Assembly (NCBI GenBank): GCA_916613615.1
Contig: OU744730.1
Coordinates: 19,881,406 to 19,945,405 of the forward strand
Source of the DNA: Steromphala cineraria
Taxonomy: Eukaryota > Mollusca > Gastropoda > Trochida > Trochidae
Length of the DNA: 64,000 nucleotides
Direction of reading: 5' to 3'
Position numbers and translations under genes: made by a program. Below are positions 20,183 to 37,819 of this stretch, in pieces. Position 1 is the stretch's first letter, and each line of letters starts with the position of its first letter. The notes beneath the pieces were generated by a model. The model was not told the origin of the DNA, did not search any database, and saw nothing but the letters and a program-made list of their open reading frames with translations.

Positions 20183-20200
20183 AATAAAAGAATAAATAAA
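20183..20200 (+). terminator. polyadenylation signals of gene 2
   Basis: Three overlapping AATAAA hexamers (20183-20188, 20191-20196, 20195-20200) lie 65-82 nt after the stop, followed by a T-rich stretch. The 3' UTR would be only about 100 nt. Confidence 0.7.
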
Positions 20201-21949
20201 CAGTTTTTTATTATTTTATTCGCCGAAAGGAACGTGGTTGCTTGTGTTAATATTTCAAAAGTTCGAGATATATAGAAATTGTTTTCAGAGAACTTACACA
20301 ATAAACGAAATGGCAGCGAAATTTCGTACAAGTCGTATGGTATACATTTTTTACTTATTTCTCGAATAAAAAAATGATACCTTCTATATTTACATAGCAA
20401 CGATGTTATCAGACGTAATGATGGAATTTGCGATGAAAGAATTGTGGCTATAGAATACGAGTACAGATGCAAAAATTCTCCATATCGATATCGCAATCAT
20501 GTATTAAACATCCACTAACTTCGACTTTACCACTTCCCGATTTCCGTTCAAAGATTTTTCAACAAAATAAAAACTGGACTTGATAATAAACACCTTTAAT
20601 TATCCTTTCATTAAGACAGTGTAATTATCGGCTGTGAAAAACCTACCTGGTTTAGGGACCATAAAACTCGCGCGTGTGTGACGTCATAAATAGACTATAC
20701 AGAGTAACACGTCATTATTTCAACTGATATACAGCCTAAATAATTGTTTAATTACCATTGATGTGGATATATTTTTTACACCGAATGCTTAGTAGTGTTA
20801 CATCGTCAAATGATTTATCTATGGAAAACATTCTGTGGTATTGTTTCGATAGATGTATAGATAACGAGGCTGATTCTGGTAATGACGTCACGAAATGGGC
20901 GTGACCAGTTATGCATTCACTGGTTTGTGGCTTTTAAAAACGGCTTCCATTACCAAACTGAACATATTTGAGAAGCGACCTTTGACGCACAATACAATAT
21001 TGTAATCAGACGTTCATATATTCCAAAGAAACTTTAAAACTTTTAATCTATTCGAATTTTTACGAAAATGTTTCCTCTTTTCGAATATCTGTCACTCACC
21101 CAAGGGTCTAAACACATAATATATGGTACTGGGGAGAAACACCCGTTAAGTCTAAACAATGCAGGCACAGATTTACAAAGCAACTTTATTCCAGTGGTTA
21201 ATTGATCAAAAGTGCTGTCATTCCTTTATTGAAAACAGATTTGTTGATTCCTGTTCCTTCATGATTTGCATCCCTCATAAAAGTTTGATTAGACAATCAT
21301 ATTTTAGGACACTTGTCCCGATCAGACAAAGTTTTAAGCAATCAGAAATAAATGGTTGAACGTTCATTCACATGAAAAGAAAGAACAGAACTAAACTAAT
21401 TCAGGTATGAAAATATATCATATTGTAGATTATTTTTGGGAAAAAATGTCAAATTCAAATTTTTTGTTTATCAGATTCTATATCTTTACCGTTGATATAA
21501 AACATCAGTATATTTTCTGAATGCACAACAACAACGTGATAAAAAAATGATGGTAATAACATGATATGATAAGTATAATATACTTGCTTGAAGGACGAGG
21601 CCATGAAAATGGTCTAAACATGACCTGATACTTATGTTTCCTTAAAACATTCATAAAAAAACCATATGAATTTAGGAACGTGCATGCTTCTTGAGAATTC
21701 ACGTTAAAAACTAAAAGCGGAAATATTAGAACACCATCTATCAATATAACTACAACTACATAGGTCATCACAATATGTACCATCATCATAAACATCAGCA
21801 GCAAACTTTTTCTATTCCAAATCAATTTTTCCTTTTAAAAAATTGGTTAATCGAGAAAGAAACCAGTTCTATGAAATCTGAAGATTTTTTGACGGATATG
21901 TTAAAAAATTATAAGACAAGTGGTATTCCCCATAAGCATGATCATTAAG
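20201..21949. other. intergenic between genes 2 and 3, first part
   Basis: AT-rich. TGACGTCA-type words occur near 20680 and 20885. No convincing gene. The small open frames on both strands have no domains. Confidence 0.45.
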
Positions 21950-22640
21950 AGCATCATCAGCCTCTTCCACCATCCCATTTATCACCAGTATCAACACCAT
22001 CCATGGTCTTAATTTACAACATTATCAAACATAATCAACAACAACAGCATCCTTTTCAACAACATCACGATCCTTATGAACAACATCAGTATCCGCATCA
22101 ACAACAACAGCAGCATTACAAACATCGTCATCATCGTTATCAACAACAACAGCATCATTACAAACATCGTCATCATTGTTATCAACAACAATAGCATCGT
22201 AACAAACATCGTCATCATCGTTATCAACAACAACAGCATCGTAACAAACATCGTCATCATCGTTATCAACAACAATAGCATCGTAACAAACATCGTCATC
22301 ATCGTTATCAACAACAACAGCATCGTAACAAACATCGTCATCGTCGTTATCAACAACAACAGCATCGTAACAAACATCGTCATCATCGTTATCAACAACA
22401 ACAGCATCGTAACAAGCATCGTCATCATCGTTATCAACAACATCACCATGATCATCAACAGAATATTTAGCAACAACATCATCCTAAAAACAGTACCAAC
22501 AACCTCAACATCTTTGTTTACAACATCATCATCCTCTCTCTCAACAACAGGAGCACTATTACTAAGTTAAACGAATCAGCATCATTATGAGGAACAACAA
22601 CATCATTATCATCACCATCTTTACATTATCAACCCTGTAT
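21950..22640. repeat. CAACAA/ATC-rich simple-sequence zone with a 42-bp minisatellite
   Basis: The core 22097-22440 holds about eight copies of a 42-bp unit built on CAACAACAACAGCATCGTAA and CAAACATCGTCATCATCGTT. Flanking DNA to about 22640 is a looser mixture of the same words. Because the period is a multiple of three and stop-poor, long open frames appear on both strands (157 and 164 residues). They are repeat artefacts, not genes. Confidence 0.85.
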
Positions 22641-24850
22641 ATTAAAGGGGGTTTGACCTTTTTTGTTAGTGAGTCCGGTGACTATTAATAAAAAACGTAG
22701 TATTTAGTAAATACGAAATACCGAAAATATGATAGTTTTTAGTTATAGGCAAAGGTCTAACATTGAAAACACAAATATCGCTGAAAAGGCGACACAGAGT
22801 GGACAGGCAAGCTTTATTGGGCATACTTTGGTACATATGAATGTAATTTCAGGATATTTCTGTTTATCATAATACTAAGAATAAAAGGCAGGGTAATAAA
22901 ATATAAATTTAATACATTCTCTTAACAGAAAATAATTAACGCAAAACAAAAAAATGGTGTACAATGTATAATCAAAATCATAACATTAGAATATAAACTC
23001 TCATTTAATAAGAGAGAAAATCATCTCCTTAACCTCATTTTATCAATTTTGATCATATATACTGAATTTAACATAGTTTAAACTGCATTTAAAACCTAAT
23101 CAATTTTATGTGTTCATGCAATTTAATACTGTCTAAAAGCATTAGAAGCATTCCAATAACATTTTCAGAGAAAGCAGCAGTTCTTATCATACTGTTTAAT
23201 TCTTTAGACTAACAAAAACATGAAACATAATATACTTCATCAATAACACACCTGTGAAAATCAATTTGATATGAAACTCTATTACTAATATTTATATATT
23301 ATTCATATTGAAATACGATGAACAACAACCAATTTATGTTATGATTTATCATATCATAATTGACAATTGACTTTTTTGCATGAATTATCTGTAATTTAAA
23401 AAATTTATAGATGCCAAATCTACTAAAGAATGCATGTTCTGAAAGGTAAACCCGACAAAATCTAATTACGGTATATTTTGCAACGTGACCTTTTTTCAAA
23501 GATCACATATAAGGATACATCGCTAATTAGAAAATCCTAAGTAGAAAGATAAAAAGATCATTCAAGTTAATTCGATTGGGTAGCTTTTTAGTCCTTGTTA
23601 TGTGAATTGACCACAAATTAGCAGATTTTCCTAATTACCTATTTTCACTTATTTCAAGTCGGGGGATTTAAGTAAATTATCTTTAAAGTTACCTCATATG
23701 GAATAATCTGTGTAATAATGTTTTTTTTATGAAATACAATCTTTTTGAAAAGAATTTCTTGCAGAAATACATTTTTGAATCTGTATTGAGTTTAATGCAT
23801 CAGGCAAAATGATAATCAGGAAGATGTACCGGCACTGAATTGTTCATTTCGAATGTGTCACTTTCGATAACTCCACGCACATGTCGTCAAAGTACACATC
23901 TAATAATACCATTGACATTACATTTGAAAACGCAAATAATAACTTAACCTGTTAGGTGTAAGCGTACTTGTCGTCGATTTTAGCACTTATATATGTACAA
24001 ATGGGCAATTGAATGACTGAACCGGCTTTCACAAGAGTGAGAATAAAAATTATATAATTCAACACCTACAATGGAACGAATAGATCAAATGCATCGGTGC
24101 ATGCCTTGAATATAGACATCTGTCATGAAATGAACTCAACCGGCCTATTGTTGCATTATATGGATTGCATTTAATCGTCTTTAACAGATACAAATAGGTC
24201 TAATTCTATAAAGTATGAATGTGATAAAAGTACTTTTGGCATTGTGTGATATTGAGTAAGATATTTATATTAATGAGAAAATAGTTAGGCATTGACTCAT
24301 AGTGTATGTATGGAATGATAAACTAAACAGGAAATACTTGTACCTGTATACAACATACAACGTACAATATAGTTTTGCTTTCAACAAATGCAGACATACA
24401 AGATCTGTTTTTAGGAAATGATGCCTTATATTATTTCATCACTTTGAAAATATTTTCTTCAGCAAGTAATTGGGAGAACATCTGAAAAGATTCCGACAAA
24501 TATGTTATGTTTTCGCTAAAAAATGTCTCTGAAAACCCTTTTTAGATCCAATATACCTGATAAGAGGCACCAATAAAATACATTATTTATAGTTCTGCTT
24601 CAAAATTACACGCAGTTCACAATATTATTATTTTTTAATCCATCAATTAAATTAATAAACACGAGCAACAAGGATCACAAAAATTAAAAGTATGAGCAAA
24701 AAACACAAACACCTTTCGCGAACAAAATAGCGAGTATAACTGAGATTATCGGTGACCATATAATCCAAAGCAACGGGCTGTTAGACTAGACTAATCAGGC
24801 TGTATCCAGGGTATTATCCAACTTACATCATTAACACCCATTGTTTTCGC
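22641..24850. other. intergenic upstream of gene 3
   Basis: Strongly AT-rich DNA; nothing recognised. Confidence 0.45.
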
Positions 24851-24910
24851 GGTTGCTGGGGTCAATCAGTGGTATAAAATGCTCGTATTGCTAGTTATCG
24901 TCACTGACTT
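24851..24910 (+). promoter_or_regulatory. promoter of beta-tubulin gene 3
   Basis: X-box-like GGTTGCTGG at 24851-24859, TATAAAA at 24873-24879, and initiator TCACTGACTT at 24901-24910. The predicted start is A24903, 30 nt from the TATA start. The 5' UTR would be about 59 nt. Confidence 0.82.
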
Positions 24911-24961
24911 GGGTTTCTACTTCATTCTAACAAGTTCCCCCACCCTACACAACCATCAACC

Positions 24962-26988
<2,027 letters not shown>

Positions 26989-27126
26989 ATGCTTAAATTT
27001 CCAATTCGACAACGTTACACACAAACCTTAATTTATTTGGTATATCTCAAAATTTAATTTATTAATCTATTTATTTATTTGAAAATCTTTGTTTTGATTG
27101 ATACTTTAAAATGAATCCATTCTGCG

Positions 27127-27132
27127 AATAAA
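27127..27132 (+). terminator. polyadenylation signal of gene 3
   Basis: AATAAA 138 nt after the stop, followed about 20 nt later by TTGGTTGTCCTTT, a plausible GT-rich downstream element. Confidence 0.75.
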
Positions 27133-27149
27133 CAATATTCACAAGCTTG

Positions 27150-27587
27150 GTTGTCCTTTATGATTTATATGTACTTCAAGATATCATCAAGCGATGTCAT
27201 ATTGTCTTCTGGTTATTATATCAATGATGTAGAAAGAACTAATTGTCGTTTTCGCAAGTCTGCAATTCTGCCATGCCCAGATTTCATTTGATGAAAAGTT
27301 CAGCATGCATTGAGCTGCAAAAGAAATGTCACCGCTTCAAATGAATTAGGCACCTTACACAAGTTACATCATGTCTTAAGAACATTAAGTATCGTTAATT
27401 AAAAACACAATGCACAACTAAATTATATAACAAAACAATTAAGACAAAACGCTAGATTTAATTCAATTTAAGTACCGAAATTGTTTCAATCGTATTTATT
27501 TACTTTAAAAAAAGGTTGATCTAGGCCTAATCTTACACTCAGACTGTAGTTAAAATTATTTTGACCTAACAGACTACAAAAGCAAGT
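27150..27587. other. intergenic after gene 3
   Basis: AT-rich, nothing recognised. Confidence 0.45.
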
Positions 27588-27696
27588 CTAGATCTGCAAT
27601 AACATTTTCAATTCTCCGAGGCTCCTTTCTTTATGTTATGAAATAATTGATTAGAGAATTATTATTTTTCAGAGACTGAATATAAGTCTTATCTGG
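27588..27696 (+). repeat. dispersed repeat piece
   Basis: AGTCTAGATCTG, GAGGCTCCTTTC and TTCAGAGACTGAATATAAGT match the order of words at 46490-46606. That places it in the same repeat family as 46703-46891 and the piece in gene 2 intron 1. Confidence 0.55.
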
Positions 27697-27891
27697 AACA
27701 CATCTAACAAATTATCATTTTAAGCTAAATTGAAATTCTTAATTATTTCCTTTTGTGAAACTTGATTGTCAGTATTCAACAATGTGAAATACAAAACATA
27801 TTTTCATCGTATATGATAATACATATAACAGAACAGTACTTGTGTCGAAACATAATTGAGAACAAACAATTAATAGAGGAAATTATATGAG

Positions 27892-27989
27892 TGTCCATGA
27901 CATACTTTGTTTACGACACGAGCGAGAGCGAGGGATATACTGATTTTTAGGCACGAGTGTCGTAAACATAATATGTCATGGGCACGACA
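27892..27989. repeat. 98-bp imperfect palindrome
   Basis: The left arm 27892-27923 (CATGACATACTTTGTTTACG, ACACGAGC) and right arm 27951-27989 (GCACGAGTGTCGTAAAC, ATATGTCATGGGCACGACA) are complementary with a few mismatches and gaps, around a spacer of about 27 nt. It could be a small foldback element. Confidence 0.6.
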
Positions 27990-28853
27990 ATAATATTCTG
28001 TTTATTACCGTAGTCTTAAAATTAAAGAAAATACTCGAAACCTATTTACTAGCATAGGCGGACATACTGCCGCCGGCCCGTTTATTTGATGATGTCATAG
28101 GTAAACCGAGCCGTCAAAGCATTGTTTATAACATGACGTCACAGTGAAAAAGTGATATTTTGCCCTAGGGCAACATATTAAAAATATGAAACTCGATATG
28201 ACTGTTCTCGTAGGTAATAAAATTATATTGAATAAACACGAAAATGAGACTTTTTGTCTTCAGCAATGGAATTATGTATGAATAGCTAATTTTAGAAAAC
28301 ATGAAATTGATATTTCGTTTTTAAATGATGCAAGAACTTATATTACGGATATGAATTAATAAAAAGTGGCTTTTAATTATGATTAAAAGCATTATGTTTT
28401 ATAAGAGTAATGTATTAAGGTATCTGAATACACAATTATATTAAAATGGAAATGTGACAGCATCTGTAAAGCTTTGATCAAGTTGGCCTTTTTATGTAAA
28501 ATTAAAATATTATTCAAAATTGATTGAAAACCGGAATTCAGCAAAATAATGAGAATCTTACATGATTTAATAGCATTTAAAACCATAATGGACACACATA
28601 AACCCAAACAACAACAAACACAACGAAAATGTAGATTGTGTTGCTTCATAGCCAAGAGTTGTAAACTTATCCTCTAAACACCTACAACAAACAATCCTAA
28701 ATACATTACCACGACTCTAACAATGGGTGACATTCTTTCTCACCGCAACATAATGCTTACTTTGCAATAACAATCTGTCGCTAGGGTAAACAGCCTAGCC
28801 CGTCCAGTGAAGTCGTTGATACTTACCTACCCGTGAATATACATGTACATGTT
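27990..28853. other. intergenic, nothing recognised
   Basis: AT-rich; one TGACGTCA near 28133. No gene seen. Confidence 0.4.
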
Positions 28854-29014
28854 ACCCACGAGTTACTCACTGTGACGATAAGCAATGATGATTCATGGTA
28901 AATGATAGCATATTCGTAAACAGGGTATTGATGAGTGCACTAATGCATTCATATGTAAATGGAAGTATTGGTTATGTACTATTCTAAGAAATAATGTCAT
29001 AGCAAGACATTCCA
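28854..29014 (+). repeat. long direct repeat, left copy
   Basis: From ACCCACGAGTTACTCACTGT to AGCAAGACATTCCA, this aligns almost throughout with 30008-30167. The two copies bracket about 1 kb holding the TATG microsatellite and the 57-bp-arm palindrome. Confidence 0.85.
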
Positions 29015-29133
29015 TAAGTGTGATATGTATTTGAATGTGAATTTATTTTTGAGCTTCTGTGATTTTTCATGTTCAAGATGAAAAGGGTGAAAATAGAAGG
29101 ACGCTGGAAAAAATGTAAAATGAATGAAGTCAT

Positions 29134-29370
29134 TGTATGTATGTATGTATGTATGTATGTATGTATGTATGTATGTATGTATGTATGTATGTATGTATGT
29201 ATGTATGTATGTATGTATGTATGTATGTATGTATGTATGTATGTATGTATGTATGTATGTATGTATGTATGTATGTATGTATGTATGTATGTATGTATGT
29301 ATGTATGTATGTATGTATGTATGTATGTATGTATGTATGTATCATTGTATGTATGTATGTATGTATGTAT
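29134..29370 (+). repeat. TATG microsatellite (over 50 units)
   Basis: An almost unbroken GTAT/TATG tetranucleotide tract of about 209 bp (to about 29342), one interruption, then about 25 bp more. The open frames it creates in every register are artefacts. The exact copy number may be limited by assembly. Degenerate GAAT/GAATGAAG repeats follow at about 29456-29535. Confidence 0.95.
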
Positions 29371-29667
29371 TTATGTATGGTGTGTTTATGTTGTGTGTGT
29401 GAGGTTAACATGTTTGGGTAATTCTGTCTCATCTATCTCATGTGTCATGTGAGACTGATTGAATGAATGCCGGAGCGAATGATTGAAGGCATAGATTGAA
29501 TGATTGAATGAATGAAGGAATAAATGAAGGAAGTAATTACTGGTGTGGTAACTAGATCAGACTATGGGTAGGGTATGGAGGGGTCTGTTGTGTATTTTGG
29601 TCTATGCGTCGGTATATCTTAATGTTTGTATAACTTCTTTGAGAGGCATTTTAGAAGTAGGAATGAC

Positions 29668-29813
29668 AATAATGCTGAGGAATATATGGATGACAACTTC
29701 TTTGTTCATTGTATGCGACGTTTCGACACAGATTCTTGTGTCGTTCTCAAGCAGAGGAAACGTCGCATACAATGAACAAAGAAGTTGTCATCCATATATT
29801 CCTCAGCATTATT
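29668..29813. repeat. perfect 57-bp-arm palindrome with inner hairpin
   Basis: Arms 29668-29724 and 29757-29813 are exact complements as far as I can align them. The 32-bp centre holds a further stem, GACACA...TGTGTC. The arm ends in GACGTTTC, matching the GAAACGTC stem I associate with Penelope-like element tails. A one-armed relative is at 466-552. Confidence 0.88.
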
Positions 29814-30007
29814 ATGTTTGTATGTTTGCATGAGAGAATTGAAGGTGTATAGATACGATATTATGTTTACTTCATTTGTTAAAATTTGATGGACTGAAAG
29901 GTGTCATTTCGGCCCTCTGAGGCCCGGTGTTGTTTTTACAATAACAAATATTTGATGTGACAAAAATTGTAACACATGACACAGAAATAAATATTACTAT
30001 CAATATA

Positions 30008-30167
30008 ACCCACGAGTAACTCACTGTGACGATAAGCAATGATGATTCATGGTAAAGAAAACATATACGTAAACAGGGTATTGATGAGTGCACTAATGTA
30101 TTCATATCTATTTGAAGGTATGTGTTATGTACTATTCTAAGAAATAATGTTATAGCAAGACATTCCA
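30008..30167 (+). repeat. long direct repeat, right copy
   Basis: Partner of 28854-29014. Differences cluster at AAAGAAAACATATACG versus AAATGATAGCATATTCG and at ATATCTATTTGAAGG versus ATATGTAAATGGAAG. Confidence 0.85.
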
Positions 30168-31423
30168 CTTCGATTTCTCATTCTTTCTTTCAAAATATAT
30201 GTACAACTCTTTGCATTTGTAATGGTAAAACCATACAAGTGTTTTTCATTATAATTTCATCTTTTTAGACCTCATGACACTTGGCGGGTGTACACATCCT
30301 TTAATTTTCACCAGGTGAAATATTGAGATTATTCTTTGCATTGGTGTGACCAAAAATGTATTTCAAGTTTAGGTCACAGGCCGATAGAATATACTATGTT
30401 ACAAAACGCAATGAACATTATAATCAAAATAATATACAAAAAAGTTTTAACCATTGAAAAGATCCTGTTTATAAAGTAGGTATTCTTTTTCTTTGTGGAA
30501 TGCAGGACAAATTATATGACTTCAATTTCATCAGGTGCGTCGATTCAAGAGTGCCATATATTATGCATTGTACTGCTTATTTCAACCAAACTTGAAGTTA
30601 TTGCCTATTCGTTTACACATGGCTTTTATTTGTAGACACTGCTTATCATTATTTGTTTGGTATAGAGGTTTTGTGGTTAAATACTATTTATCATATACGT
30701 CTGCAAACCATAAATCTATTCATTTAAACATGGATGCATATCCTCTATGAAACCCCATATTTAGTTAGAATGGTGAAATTGACAGGCAGAGCGGGTTTAA
30801 TTTGAAAATTCATTTTTCCAATTTGAAAAATAATTGTCAGATAAATGACAATAAGATTATTGAATGGTTATTGTCCTTACTGTATTGTCGGGAATACAAA
30901 TACTTGGAATTATTGTCCTTTTGTCAGTATACCAGTCACTTTATCAATAATATACAACTGTTACAGTCAACAGTGATTCATTCACAGTTATTCAGATATA
31001 TACAATGTAATATTGTTATCATAAAACTTCTGTGTATTGAATTGGATAATTGCAAATACTAAATGTAAATATAATGTTTTTGTTAATAAAATAAAACTAT
31101 TGTAATGATGTTAAAATTTCATAGATAACTGGAATTATTGACAAATCCTCATTATCAAAATGTAACGATACAGGGCTACCTTTGACATTCTATTTGACTT
31201 AATATTTACATACTGATTATTTATGACAGATCAGTGTACATGAACTAAAAACTCCAGTGTCTAAAAGATTCAATCACGCTCCTTTTCTGCTATGTAATCA
31301 TTACAGTCAAACAAAGGTAAACCTGTGTAAATATTTATCTGTTACACTTCAAACGGCTAAACCGATGTGACCGCTTTATTGCCATCGACCAAGGTTCAGG
31401 TATTGATAATTGGTGTTTTTTCC
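30168..31423. other. intergenic, nothing recognised
   Basis: AT-rich. Small plus-strand frames at 30535-31062 show no recognisable domain. Confidence 0.4.
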
Positions 31424-31735
31424 CAGCTCATTACAAAATAATCGAACTCAGCTTTTTGCTTTGAGGTTTGATCCCCGTTTTGCAGTGATTAATATGGTCA
31501 CTGATTAATGACAATTCTTGATTTTTGCCCAAATTAACTACATACGTTGAACACATAAGATTTTGCTTTGATGTCTATTTTGCTGGAATTTATATATTCA
31601 ATGATTATAAATCATAATTCTTGATTTTTGCCTCAGTTCACTAACACATTCATTGAAGTCATAAGAGTTTGCTTTGAGGTTGATATCCGTTTTTCTGGGA
31701 TTAATATATCGGTTGATTGATTAATTGACATAATC
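31424..31735 (+). repeat. three degenerate tandem units of about 104 bp
   Basis: Landmarks repeat in order three times: CATAAGATTTTGCTTTGATG-like, then CCGTTTTGC/ATTTTGCTGG, ATTAATAT, and, in the first two units, ATTCTTGATTTTTGCC. The units are well diverged, so the array is old. Confidence 0.65.
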
Positions 31736-31994
31736 ACAAATACCATTTCTGAAGTTGTTCTAACATAAATCAACTGAAAAAAATTCTTTAATATCTATTT
31801 TTATATCGCCCTAAAAGGTTCTGTGATCATGGTAAGAGGGTGACGTTAAGAGTTTTGGGCACAGAAGGTTTTAATTCAATGAACTTTGTATTCAGATCCA
31901 ATTCAGATTGACTTTTGTTTACCTAAAAGATGCAACCAACTTCTTTGAAATGTTTAAACATTTTATAAGCAGGGACATCAAATACGATAAGTCA

Positions 31995-32080
31995 ACATTC
32001 AACATGTTGTATGGTATTCCACTTAACGACGGATAAGACATTCAACGTGTTGTATGGTATTCCACTTAACGACGGATAAG
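31995..32080 (+). repeat. two 43-bp tandem units
   Basis: ACATTCAACATGTTGTATGG... (31995-32037) is repeated at 32038-32080 with a single A/G difference, indicating a recent tandem duplication. Confidence 0.9.
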
Positions 32081-34860
32081 ACATATTTTCCTGATCCTTG
32101 ACTCAATGCTTAAACTTTTCCTTTAACTTTTGTTTAAATACTTCATTCAACTCAAATTATCCGATTGTTCTTGGTTATTCGTTTGTTTATTTTCACAACA
32201 CTTCTAGAGTTTTTCTTTACAAAAGATAAAACTGTTCCAATCCATACATGTACTTGAGGTTCTAATGTCGGTGTAGCTAGGTTGTAGTCGAGAGAAACAC
32301 TTGAAGTTTAAGACTGCAGGCTTGTGTAGATCTTGCCGTGCTTTAGCTCAAGATTTGAGATCGTGACTTAAACGTACACGAGTAGTCCGAGAGTCTTGCT
32401 TACTTTATAGAGTCAATAGATACTTATAGAGAGTGTCAGTTGTTTATCAGCGATGTGAAAAATGTTGCATATTTATTAATGGTGACATGTACATTTGTAC
32501 ATGGATGAACTTCAAAATAACACGGCTGGCATGATAATTAACGATGCAATTCATGTTGGTTTATCATCCGCGGATATTCGTGTCATAAATATTTTATGTG
32601 CACAAGTGCACTTGAAACCGAAAACTTCATCGGGAGACCAACAGTTGACCGCACGTGTTGAACGTGCGAACTCGTGCATTTCAAAACATTTATGATACAT
32701 TATACATGAGCACTACATTTAACATCTCAACGAGACTGGTATTCAGTCTCCTTGTTGATTTGCTTTAACAATGGTAATTATATAAACATCTTTATCAGAT
32801 TTCATTAACATCCTTCTGATTTTCTAACTGATTGAATGAGGAATGGCATCTGAAGAATACTATAGACGTAGTCTTCTTTATCTCTTTATTTGGAACCAGA
32901 AGAGTTTGGGAGGAAGGATTCTTGATTCGGGTAATGTAAGATGTAACCAGGACAACTTGCTTTGATAAAAAAGAGGTTTATTTGGAAATATAACAGCATC
33001 TTACCAGTTATTAAAGTATTATAGTATCCCTATCTTTACGGCAAAATACACCTTGGTTTCGTTTTTACTCACTGAGTGAAATAGATAAAAAGAAAAATCA
33101 CTGACAGAAAATTCTATCATAGAAATTTTACATTTTCTCCTCAAATATTTTCTCATTATTCTCTATTCATTATCATAAATTCAAACACAAGCATGTTCAT
33201 TATTATATTTGTACATGTATACATTTATTGATATCAAATGAAACCCTATTGGCAATGCCTGGTATAGATAATACATAATATTAAGACCATGGTAGCCTAT
33301 TCAAAACCGCGTTTCGTTATCTCCGGGGAGAAGAATTGGTATTCATGGAGGTCCTATTTGATTCGTTCGATATCGCATAAAATCGATATTCACTGTGCTA
33401 GAATACAATCTCAAATCTCGCTTAACAAGTCATCTACACGAAACTAAAGAATGTCTGTCATTTGTAAGATAGGACACATACTGTTGTTATCAACGTGGAT
33501 ATTGTACTAATCTTCGAACATAAAATGTACATTATCAGCGAAAGGTCATGTTACCACTAATGTATATTCATGTACATGTATTGCCTTAGGGAAGGATTAC
33601 ATTGAAGAAATATGTATGTAATCAAAGAATTCAAAATTGTTTCTAAAAATGTATTGATTGTTAGTGCTGTGATATACATTTTTATTTGTTCAAATATCTG
33701 GAATTTTATATAATTTACTTTTAAATCTAAACGTGCATAATATGAATCGTAAATTGCTTATAATTATCTTAGTTTATCATTGTTATTTGTTAAAACCACA
33801 AACAAGCCTAAAATGGATACAAATTGAAATTGATAAATAATATTAAATTCATGGCACAGAATGTCCGTATTCCATTAACGGTTCAAACATATAAAAATAT
33901 CAACGATAGAATAAACAACACATGGCAAAGCATACAACCCTGCCCCCTCTAGTCAATGTACATTTATCTGATCTATAACAAGAAGGATATACTAATGGTC
34001 AACTATATTCAGTAAGGACACCGTAACCTGGATATAAGAGACACGCTGACAAAAATGTCAATATGAAATATGAATACTAAATATGATTTCAGGAAAGACC
34101 AAAAAGTAGCTTTACCAAGTATTGTTAGCCGATGAATAAAAGCTCTAAGGGCGCGGATTTCTGGTCGATATTCAGTATGGGTTACAGGCAGAGATCAATA
34201 TCTCATGCATAAATCGATGTTATAAGATTAACGTGAAACACAATTTCACAGCGTGATCATTATATTGTTTTAACATACGCGTAAGAGATATCTTTAAAAT
34301 GATTACAGATATCAAGGAGTGTGAATATTTGATAGTGATTATGTATAAATATCATATCGTTTATTTTGTTAATGTTTTTCATGTCAAACAGTGTTTTTAA
34401 ATGGTTCGTGGAGACCCTTGAAGTGTAAACATTTCATTTAAAAGTAAAAGCGTGTTTCAATGTACATCCATTACATTTGTTTAAGTAAATTGTGCACTAT
34501 TACTTTACCGTTTACTTAGTAAACAATGTGACAAGAAATACAATATATATTCAAAATAAAAGCGGCTAATGAACAGAAAAAGTAATGTAAGGATTTTCAA
34601 TCATAAGGCCCTCCATTCCCTGTCACGGTAATCAATGAACTTTTCAAACCCGTTCGGAAAGAAAAATGTTATAAAAAGCCACGAAGTGATTTCATATTCA
34701 TTAAAAAGAGAGAGTTTTCAATCAACCCTGAAAACCAGTTTCTCTCATTCGACGCATGAATGGCCGATTTCTAAGAAAGTAATTATACGACTCTTTCACT
34801 AATGTACAAGGCATAACACCCATTCAGGGGTTAATCGCATAGAGACCCTACTAGACTCCC
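32081..34860. other. intergenic upstream of gene 4
   Basis: AT-rich. Positions 32470-32700 are slightly richer in CpG and contain GTGCACAAGTGCAC and CGCACGTGTTGAACGTGCG palindromic words. No gene is supported. Confidence 0.4.
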
Positions 34861-34870
34861 TTGTTGTGTC

Positions 34871-34938
34871 GTTACTAATGACAACAAAAGCGATCGAGGT
34901 ATATAAACCCACGTCACATTCCCTAGCTTCACTGACTG
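34871..34938 (+). promoter_or_regulatory. promoter of beta-tubulin gene 4
   Basis: A near-palindromic X-box-like GTTACTAATGACAAC lies at 34871-34885, TATATAAA at 34900-34907, and initiator TCACTGACTG from 34929. The predicted start is A34931, 31 nt from the TATA start. The 5' UTR would be about 53 nt. Confidence 0.82.
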
Positions 34939-34983
34939 GGTTTGACTACGCATACCTTCACCCCACACTACACACCATAAACC

Positions 34984-37577
<2,594 letters not shown>

Positions 37578-37793
37578 GCTCGTCATTTCCCAAAGACATT
37601 TACCCGTCAGTGAAATCTCAACTCAGGGTTTTACCACAGAGCGCTCTCATTCTCTCATAGTTCTGACAGTTATTTAGAAACATTTCCCCTTATATGTTCC
37701 TTGGAATAACTTTGAATTGGTTATTATCACCATTAGCCATTAAACTCCCTAATGAAATTCGACATGACACGTTTACTGTAAACGTTGAGATGA

Positions 37794-37799
37794 AATAAA
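37794..37799 (+). terminator. polyadenylation signal of gene 4
   Basis: AATAAA 216 nt after the stop, followed about 25 nt later by TGTTGTTGTCTGTCT, a good GT-rich downstream element. Confidence 0.75.
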
Positions 37800-37819
37800 G
37801 GGCAAACGACTCTGAAAAA

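Noticed and set aside
22097..22440. Possible CRISPR array
   Set aside because: Units are contiguous with no unique spacers, and the genome is eukaryotic.
22009..22570. 157- and 164-residue open frames through the minisatellite
   Set aside because: Both strands are open because the 42-bp unit has a multiple-of-three period and few stops. The predicted chains are low-complexity repeats.
29069..29452. Open frames through the TATG tract
   Set aside because: A tetranucleotide repeat without stops is open in all registers; the products are only its translation.
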